64,000 bases of DNA, from positions 682,001 through 746,000 of the forward strand of contig NZ_JBFAZP010000002.1 of NCBI RefSeq assembly GCF_040681875.1, given 5' to 3'. The stretch's first letter is position 1, and each line of letters opens with the position of its first letter. Origin of the DNA: Longispora sp040681875 (GTDB taxonomy: Bacteria > Actinomycetota > Actinomycetes > Mycobacteriales > Micromonosporaceae). Below the pieces are notes generated by a model that was not told the DNA's origin, made no database searches, and saw only the letters and a list, made by a program, of their open reading frames with translations. Below, one piece after another: positions 58,750-64,000 of the stretch. Both the position numbers and the translations under genes were made by a program.

Positions 58750-60408
58750 TCAGCCGTGGACGTGACCCGTGACCGCGCGGACCAGGGACTGCGCGGTCCG
58801 GGCCGGGTCCGCGCCCCCGATCACCCTGCGCTCGGCCTCCCCAAGCGCGGACCAGACCTCCTTCATGTACGGGTACGACGGCATCAGGTCCCCGCGACCG
58901 CACTCCCGGGTGTACGCCAGGACCGGCTCCCCCAGCCCTGCGAGGTCCTGGGCCGCCATCAGCGCGGACGGCCGCGACTGGAGCCCCGCGATGCTCTCGG
59001 CCACGTCGAGCCGGGCCAGGTAGTCGCCGACCAGGTCGCGGGCCAGCGCCTTGTTCGGGGCGGCGCTGTGCACGTAGAAGCCGTACGCCGACACCATCGG
59101 GACCCCCGGGCGGCCACCGGCGAAGCCCGGCACCGGCGACACCGCGAACGGGAGCCGGCCCCCGGCGGGCAGCGTGTCGTTCACGGCCGCGATGTCCACG
59201 AGCGCGCGGGAGGCGCTGACCAGGAACGCCGTCCTCCGGTCCAGGAACAGCCGCATCGCGGTGTCGTCGCCGACGTCCTGGCGGAGTACCTGTTCGCCCT
59301 TGTCGCCCAGGCCGCGCAGTGCCGCCAACGCCTCCGGGGCGCCGGGGAGGACCACCCCCGGGTCCCAGGAGCCGTCGCCGTGCCGGCCGAACAGGTCGAG
59401 TCCGGCGCTGGAGAGCAGCGGCCACGCGTGGTAGGCGTCGCCCTCCTCGCCGACCTGGAGGGCGAGGATCCGGAAGTCCGCCCGGTCGGCCCGCAGCGCA
59501 CGGCCGTGCGCGACCAGTTCCTCGACGGTGGCCGGCGCCTCGGGTGCCAGGTCGGTGTTGCGGATCAGGGCCACGGTGTCCAGGGTGGAGGGCACGCCGT
59601 AGAGCTGACCCTGGTACGTCATCGCCGCCAGCGCGTCCGGGGAGAACGCGGCCCGTTGCCGTTCGCTGAGGGTGAGCGGTTCGATGAGTCCCCGGCCGGC
59701 GAGCCGACCCACCCAATCGTGCGGGCCGAGGAGCACGTCGGGGCAGGTCCCGCCCCTGGCCGCGCGTTCGAACCGGTCGAGCAGCTCGGTGACGGTCTCC
59801 TGGTAACCGGTGCGGGCGCCTCCGGTGCCGTAGCGGACGGTGATGCCGTACAGGCCGGTGAAGTCGCGTTCCAGCTGGCGGCGGATCATCTCGGCGCGCC
59901 GGGGCTCCGCCCAGAGCAGCAGCTCCGGATTGAGCCGTTCGAGGTGGCCCTCCTCACGCAGCCAGAACCTGTTCTGGGCGTCCTTGAACAGCAGCCGCAC
60001 CTCGTGGTCGCCGGACCGCAGCTCGGTGGGCGCCCCGGCCCCGGCCTGCGCCTCCGCCTCCGCCGGGACGCTGAACCGCACCCGGGACTTCGGCGGCACC
60101 GTGGGCCAGTCGTACTTCTGCCGCCAGCCGCCGCGCACGCTGCTCACGGTGATGTTGGCGTGGAACACCGGCGACCGGGAGTCGTTGTCGACCACGGCCT
60201 CGGCCCGATCGGCCTCATGGGGTCGGGGACTGCGCTCCCACCACGCGTGCACGTCCCTGGCCTGGTCGGACTGGGCCTGGTCGGACTGCCGGCGCCTCCG
60301 CGTGAGGGTCCAGACGAAGGGGACCGCGATGCCGGCCGCCGCCACGAGCACGCCCGCCAGGCCCACCCAATCGCCGGCGGACAGGGCAACAATCGCAGCC
60401 GCGACCAC
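58750..60408 (-). CDS. membrane-anchored solute-binding-like protein, orphan
   Basis: 552 residues. One N-terminal membrane helix (about 12-34) with RRRR after it, a unique domain of about 120 residues (AEAVVDNDSRSPVFHANITVSSVRG... beta-rich), then a maltose-type extracellular solute-binding domain (family 1): YGVPSTLDTVALIRNTDLAPEAPATVEELVAHGRAL, VSAYGFYVHSAAPNKALARDLVGDYL. The charge around the helix (Arg on the C-side) would place the binding domain in the cytoplasm by the positive-inside rule, which is unexpected. No permease or ATPase gene is near. Start GTG 60408 has no ribosome site, so it is uncertain. Confidence 0.8.
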   Translation of the reverse strand: MVAAAIVALSAGDWVGLAGVLVAAAGIAVPFVWTLTRRRRQSDQAQSDQARDVHAWWERSPRPHEADRAEAVVDNDSRSPVFHANITVSSVRGGWRQKYDWPTVPPKSRVRFSVPAEAEAQAGAGAPTELRSGDHEVRLLFKDAQNRFWLREEGHLERLNPELLLWAEPRRAEMIRRQLERDFTGLYGITVRYGTGGARTGYQETVTELLDRFERAARGGTCPDVLLGPHDWVGRLAGRGLIEPLTLSERQRAAFSPDALAAMTYQGQLYGVPSTLDTVALIRNTDLAPEAPATVEELVAHGRALRADRADFRILALQVGEEGDAYHAWPLLSSAGLDLFGRHGDGSWDPGVVLPGAPEALAALRGLGDKGEQVLRQDVGDDTAMRLFLDRRTAFLVSASRALVDIAAVNDTLPAGGRLPFAVSPVPGFAGGRPGVPMVSAYGFYVHSAAPNKALARDLVGDYLARLDVAESIAGLQSRPSALMAAQDLAGLGEPVLAYTRECGRGDLMPSYPYMKEVWSALGEAERRVIGGADPARTAQSLVRAVTGHVHG

Positions 60409-60582
60409 ACATGGATAGTACCAAAATTAGGGTATTCCAGAAGAAATGTCGGCCGTCAGGGCACGATCCAGCTGGGTGACCCGTACCCGTCGGAGGCTCC
60501 GGAATTTAGGTCTGAAAGTGGCCTGAATGGCCTCTAGGCTGGGAGGCGGAGCAAGGAACGGACCACACTTGGAGGACAGGCC

Positions 60583-61077
60583 ATGAACCGCGAGCGCACC
60601 GACCTGCTGGAGACCCTGGGCAAGCACCGCTTCTTCCTGCGCAACACCACCCGGGAGCTCGCCGACGCCGACGCCCGCAAGCGCACCACGGTCAGCGCCC
60701 TGCACCTGGGCGGGCTGATCAAGCACGTCACCGCCACCGAGCGGGCCTGGGCGGACTTCATCCTCACCGGGCCGGCCGCGTTCGACACCGGGGGCGACTG
60801 GGCGGCCTGGGAGGCGCAGCACACGATGCTGGAGACCGAAACCCTCGAAGAACTGCTCGCGGAGTACGCGCTGGTCGCGGCCCGCACCGACGAGCTGATC
60901 GCGACGCTGCCGGACCTCGACGCGGACCAGCCGTTGCCGGCGGCCCCGTGGTTCGAGCCGGGGGCGCGGTGGTCGGCGCGGCGGGTGCTGGTGCACATCC
61001 TGGCGGAGACCTCGCAGCACGCGGGGCACGCGGACATCATCCGGGAGTCGCTGGACGGCGCGAAGTCCATGGGGTGA
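60583..61077 (+). CDS. DinB-family (DUF664) protein
   Basis: 164 residues of a four-helix DinB fold. The three metal-ligand His are in place: GGLIKHVTATERAW and HILAETSQHAGHADIIRESLDG. Start ATG with GGAGGA six bases upstream. The superfamily includes metal-dependent thiol transferases (mycothiol/bacillithiol) and uncharacterised members; this DUF664-like member has unknown substrate. It stands alone; the 174-bp region upstream shows no clear operator. Confidence 0.92.
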   Translation: MNRERTDLLETLGKHRFFLRNTTRELADADARKRTTVSALHLGGLIKHVTATERAWADFILTGPAAFDTGGDWAAWEAQHTMLETETLEELLAEYALVAARTDELIATLPDLDADQPLPAAPWFEPGARWSARRVLVHILAETSQHAGHADIIRESLDGAKSMG

Positions 61078-61123
61078 CCGCCGCCGATTCCACGGTGGCA
61101 GGACGGTGCGGCCGGGGGCTTCC

Positions 61124-61807
61124 TCAGGAGTCGCCCGGCAACGCGGCCGACTCCAGGACCGCGTCGACGACACAGGTTCCGCCGAGGTCGACGCCCTGGT
61201 CCCGGGGTCGGACATGGATCCGGGAGCCACGGCCGTGCAGCACCGTCAGGTCGCGTCCCAGTGCGCGGGCCAGCACCATCGAGGCCGAGCCGCAGGCCTC
61301 GTCCTCCGGGATGCCCAGGCTGGGCTTGAACTGCCGGGCCCGCACCAGGCCGGCCGCCTCGTCCGACCACGCCCAGACCTGGACCGGTTCGTCCGGCGGC
61401 GGACCGGTCAGCGCGGCGACCTCCCCGGCCGTCGCGAGCTGGCGGTGCCGGTCGTTCGGCGACCACTCCGACGGTGCGTGCAGCCAGTGCGTGCCGTCCC
61501 CGTCGAGCCAGAGCCGCACGTCGCCGGCCGGCACGGTGAACGTCCGCGGATCATGCCCCAGGGAACACAGGGCGGCCGCGGCCCCCAGCAGTCCGTGACC
61601 GATGAACCGCCGCTCCACCGTGCGGTTGTGGATCCGCACCGTGCGCAGGTCGGGGGCGACGAACACCGAGGCCGGCTCGACCGCCGCGCCCGCGAACGCC
61701 TGCCGGGTCGCGGCGTCGGGGAGGGCGCCGCTCGCGAGGACCACCCGCACGCCGTTGCCGTACGCGCCCCCGTCACCGGTGAACGCGCGGACCACCAAGA
61801 TCTTCAT
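61124..61807 (-). CDS. PhzF-like isomerase-fold protein, divergent
   Basis: 227 residues, shorter than typical PhzF/YddE proteins (about 260-300). Retained landmarks: YGNGVRVVL near residue 16, the Glu of AVEPASVFV where the catalytic Glu lies, the second-half start RFIGHGLLGAAAAL, and the DEACGSASM loop (family EDPATGSA). Members isomerise or epimerise small acids; this substrate is unknown. It follows the NAD-epimerase gene by 48 bp on the same strand and is probably cotranscribed. Confidence 0.85.
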   Translation of the reverse strand: MKILVVRAFTGDGGAYGNGVRVVLASGALPDAATRQAFAGAAVEPASVFVAPDLRTVRIHNRTVERRFIGHGLLGAAAALCSLGHDPRTFTVPAGDVRLWLDGDGTHWLHAPSEWSPNDRHRQLATAGEVAALTGPPPDEPVQVWAWSDEAAGLVRARQFKPSLGIPEDEACGSASMVLARALGRDLTVLHGRGSRIHVRPRDQGVDLGGTCVVDAVLESAALPGDS

Positions 61808-61855
61808 TGGGGCACCCTAGCGGCGGGGGCCGGTTCTGTCCCTGGAGGGCGACGG

Positions 61856-62836
61856 TCACCCGGCCAGGTCGGCCCGGGCGTGCCAGCGGGTCAGCAGTTC
61901 CGCTTCGCGGTCCGCCGACATGCCCGTCGCCGGGCTGTCCAGGACGTCGCGCGCGCTCGTCGCGACGCTCCGCACGGTCAGGCCGGCGGCCAGGGAGGCG
62001 CGCGGGTCGGCCGTGCTGATCAGGTCCTCGCTCGGGTCGCCCGCCGACCAGAGGGGCAACCGGTCGCCCTCCGCCAGCAGGAACGCGTCGTCGACCCAGG
62101 TGAACGTCGTTCCCGGCGGGCCGACCGCGTCCCGGACGGCGTCGAGCAGTTCCCGGAAGGTCGCGGTGCCCGAGTCGCCGACCAGGTGGAACGTCCCGGC
62201 GAGCCCCGTCGCGACGCCGGCCAGGGTGAAGTCGGCGATGTCGCGGGCGTCGATGATCTGCATCGGGGCGTCGGGGTCACCGGGCGCGAGGACCTCGCCG
62301 CCGCGCGCCACCCGGTGCGCCCAGTAGTCGAGGGTGCCGTGGTGGTCCCACGGGCCGACCACGTACGTCGGCCGGACGATCAGCGTCGCCGGGCCGAACC
62401 GGTCCAGCGCGACCCGCTCGCACAACACCTTCAGCCCGCCGTAGGTGGCCGGGGTCGACTCGGTCGGAACCGGGCCGTCGAGTTCGAGGAGGCGGCTGTC
62501 CTCGGTGAAGCCGGGGCCCTCGGGGTCGTACACGGAGCTGGTCGAGACGAAGGCGAGCTGGCCGCCCCGGCCCCCGAGCGCGTCGGCGAGCGCGGTGACC
62601 TGACCTGGCACATACGCGCAGACGTCGATGGTGACGTCCCACTCGCCGTCCGCGAGGGCCGCGGTGAGCGCGTCGGGGTCGTCGCGGTCGGCGAGCAGCG
62701 GCCGCACGGAGTCACCGAACAGGTCACCGCCGGACTTCCCCCGGTTCAGCAGCGTCACGTCGTGGCCCGCGGCGATCGCCGTGGTCGCCAGGTGCCGGCC
62801 GACGAACTTCGTCCCACCCATGATCAAGATGCGCAT
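61856..62836 (-). CDS. NAD-dependent epimerase/dehydratase family protein
   Basis: 326 residues of an extended SDR. GGTKFVG (residues 7-13) binds NAD(P), VSTSSVY holds the catalytic Ser region, and YGGLK gives the Tyr-Lys pair. The pattern GGTKFVGRHL is that of the atypical RNA-binding/CSP41-like and reductase group of actinobacteria. Likely reduces or epimerises a nucleotide sugar or related metabolite; substrate unknown. First of two genes with the PhzF-like gene. Confidence 0.9.
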   Translation of the reverse strand: MRILIMGGTKFVGRHLATTAIAAGHDVTLLNRGKSGGDLFGDSVRPLLADRDDPDALTAALADGEWDVTIDVCAYVPGQVTALADALGGRGGQLAFVSTSSVYDPEGPGFTEDSRLLELDGPVPTESTPATYGGLKVLCERVALDRFGPATLIVRPTYVVGPWDHHGTLDYWAHRVARGGEVLAPGDPDAPMQIIDARDIADFTLAGVATGLAGTFHLVGDSGTATFRELLDAVRDAVGPPGTTFTWVDDAFLLAEGDRLPLWSAGDPSEDLISTADPRASLAAGLTVRSVATSARDVLDSPATGMSADREAELLTRWHARADLAG

Positions 62837-62897
62837 GCCGCGATCCTAGACGGTCGGACCCCGGTCCGAGCTGGGCGGCGATGGCCACGGACCGCGC

Positions 62898-64000
62898 CTA
62901 GCCGCCGTCGCGCCCTCCGGTCGGGGCGGTCGGGGGCACGACGACCGGCGGGAGGACGCCGGGCGGGGCGGGGCGGCCCCGGGCCACCTGCAGGGCGCTC
63001 CACAGTTCCGTGATCTCGCGGACCAGGACGGACTGCAGGCCCGAGCAGGACTCGCAGTGCGGCACCAGGATCTGCTGACCGTTGACGATGCCGCGCCGGA
63101 CCAGCCCGGTGGGCGGCTGGTGGTCGCCGATCCACGTGCCGTACTTCCCGGCGTCGCGCTTCCCGCAGCTGTGGCAGCCGTGTTCCTCCCCGAGGACCTG
63201 GATCGTCTCGCTCTCGTAGGCCCGGACCCGGGGCCCGGTCGCGTCGATGTACGCGTGCGTGTTCGGCCCCTCGTGCAGCAGCGGGTTGGCGAGCTTGCCG
63301 CTCAGTTGGCCCTCCAGCTCCGCGACCCGGGTGCCGCTCTGCACCGCGCTGCCCACGGCCGCGTCCACGCCGGCCTGGAGCACGGCGAGTTCGACCGCGA
63401 CCTTGTCGGCCTCGGCCTGCTTGGTCGCCATGTCCACGGTGCCGGCGTCGACCAGGGCCGTCCCGGGTGCGGCGGCGGTGCCCGCCGCCTGGGTCAGCGC
63501 CGCCGCCCGGTCGGCGCTGAACTTCGCCTTCGCGCCGAGTACCCCGATGCCGGCGAGCATGACCAGCATCGCGCCCGCACCGGTCAGCGGCGCGACCATG
63601 AACAGCGCGTTGGCCGCCACGTCGATCGCCATCGACCGGAGCGCGCGCTGGAAGTCGTGGTCGCCGACCACCTCCTTGGCGGCCAGGGCGGCGACCGGCT
63701 CGTTCCAGGCGATGGTGCCGCCCGCCGGTTTGAGGCCGCTGCCGGTCATCCGGGCGTGCAGCGGCACCAGGTCCAGCGGGTCCAGGTCCTCGCCGAGCTT
63801 GGTCTGCGCGCCCTCGATGTCGCCGATCAGCTTGTGCATGCCGACGCCGATCTGGTCCCGGGCGGCCACCATGTCCTTCTGCTGGGCGAACGCGGCCGTG
63901 GACGCGCTCTTGCCGTCCCGGGTGATCGCGTAGACCTCCGGGTACTTCTCCAGGAAGAGCTCCGTGAAGCTCGTAGCCGTGGCGTAGAGGGTGTTGACCT
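62898..64000 (-). CDS. C-terminal part of a large protein with HNH-like zinc domain, possible toxin
   Basis: The frame is open to the window edge; 366 residues are visible. From the edge: a helical segment (TLYATATSFTELFLEKYPEVYAITRDGKSAS), an amphipathic or membrane-like region (ALFMVAPLTGAGAMLVMLAGIGVLGAKAKF), an Ala-rich coiled segment, and a compact C-terminal domain. This reads HGCHSCGKRDAG, WIGDHQPPTGL, LVPHCESCSGLQS: two Cys pairs and a D-H, the arrangement of HNH-type nucleases. Long helical carriers with such C-terminal domains are typical of polymorphic toxins and contractile-injection cargo. No immunity gene is identified downstream (the epimerase follows 61 bp away). Confidence 0.7.
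   Translation of the reverse strand, partial: VNTLYATATSFTELFLEKYPEVYAITRDGKSASTAAFAQQKDMVAARDQIGVGMHKLIGDIEGAQTKLGEDLDPLDLVPLHARMTGSGLKPAGGTIAWNEPVAALAAKEVVGDHDFQRALRSMAIDVAANALFMVAPLTGAGAMLVMLAGIGVLGAKAKFSADRAAALTQAAGTAAAPGTALVDAGTVDMATKQAEADKVAVELAVLQAGVDAAVGSAVQSGTRVAELEGQLSGKLANPLLHEGPNTHAYIDATGPRVRAYESETIQVLGEEHGCHSCGKRDAGKYGTWIGDHQPPTGLVRRGIVNGQQILVPHCESCSGLQSVLVREITELWSALQVARGRPAPPGVLPPVVVPPTAPTGGRDGG

Overview
The window is high-GC actinobacterial DNA. Genes use G/C-ending codons with frequent GTG starts, GTGA/ATGA stop-start overlaps and long antisense shadow frames. Family content fits a Streptomyces- or Micromonosporaceae-like filamentous actinomycete: an AfsR-type SARP regulator, a conservon-type NIT-HAMP histidine kinase with a roadblock protein, a CU044_5270-type sigma/anti-sigma pair, streptogrisin- and subtilisin-like secreted proteases, and a class III lanthipeptide locus. 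I cannot name the species. I saw no rRNA, tRNA, CRISPR array or insertion sequence.

Layout. 1-8 kb: the end of a GNAT acetyltransferase, a secreted subtilase, a metzincin-like protease, an alpha/beta hydrolase divergent from a WYL regulator, and a WD40-like protein. 8-10.4 kb: a three-gene operon (SDR, TauE/SafE permease, 2-oxoglutarate oxygenase). 10.8-16.4 kb: a DUF6882-like protein, a MacB-type ABC exporter, a TetR regulator and a small protein. 16.7-18.6 kb: a 7-bp tandem repeat and a membrane protein. 19-24.2 kb: a visibly less GC-biased patch with a large HTH-nSTAND-WD40 protein and two small secreted proteins whose upstream regions share a direct-repeat motif. 24.3-28.8 kb: a serine-hydrolase-fold lipoprotein lacking its catalytic motifs, and the kinase/roadblock pair. 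29-34.6 kb: a complete Liv-type ABC uptake operon with a methyltransferase at its end. A 41-bp duplication at the livG/livF junction has made a chain of overlapping micro-ORFs.

35-39.7 kb: a double-pseudogene deletion scar, an I36-type protease inhibitor divergent from the SARP, and a small secreted protein. 39.9-48.3 kb: a secreted protein with both a complete subtilisin and a complete trypsin domain, an XRE regulator, the sigma/anti-sigma pair with a probable one-base frameshift, a leaderless alpha-carbonic anhydrase, and a streptogrisin-ricin protease divergent from a TetR regulator with two tandem palindromic operators. 49-54 kb: a methyltransferase, a nine-repeat secreted protein and a membrane protein. 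54-58.4 kb: the lanthipeptide locus, with a 32-residue precursor, an attenuator-like hairpin, a LanKC synthetase and a translationally coupled MFS exporter. 58.4-64 kb: an NTF2-like protein, an orphan anchored solute-binding protein, DinB, PhzF-like and NAD-epimerase proteins, and the C-terminal part of a possible HNH-type toxin running off the edge.

How the genes work together: much of the window is extracellular hydrolysis, its inhibitors and its regulators, plus one RiPP pathway. The strongest candidates for something undescribed are the lanthipeptide locus, the subtilisin-trypsin fusion, the shared upstream motif near the STAND protein, and the micro-ORF relay.
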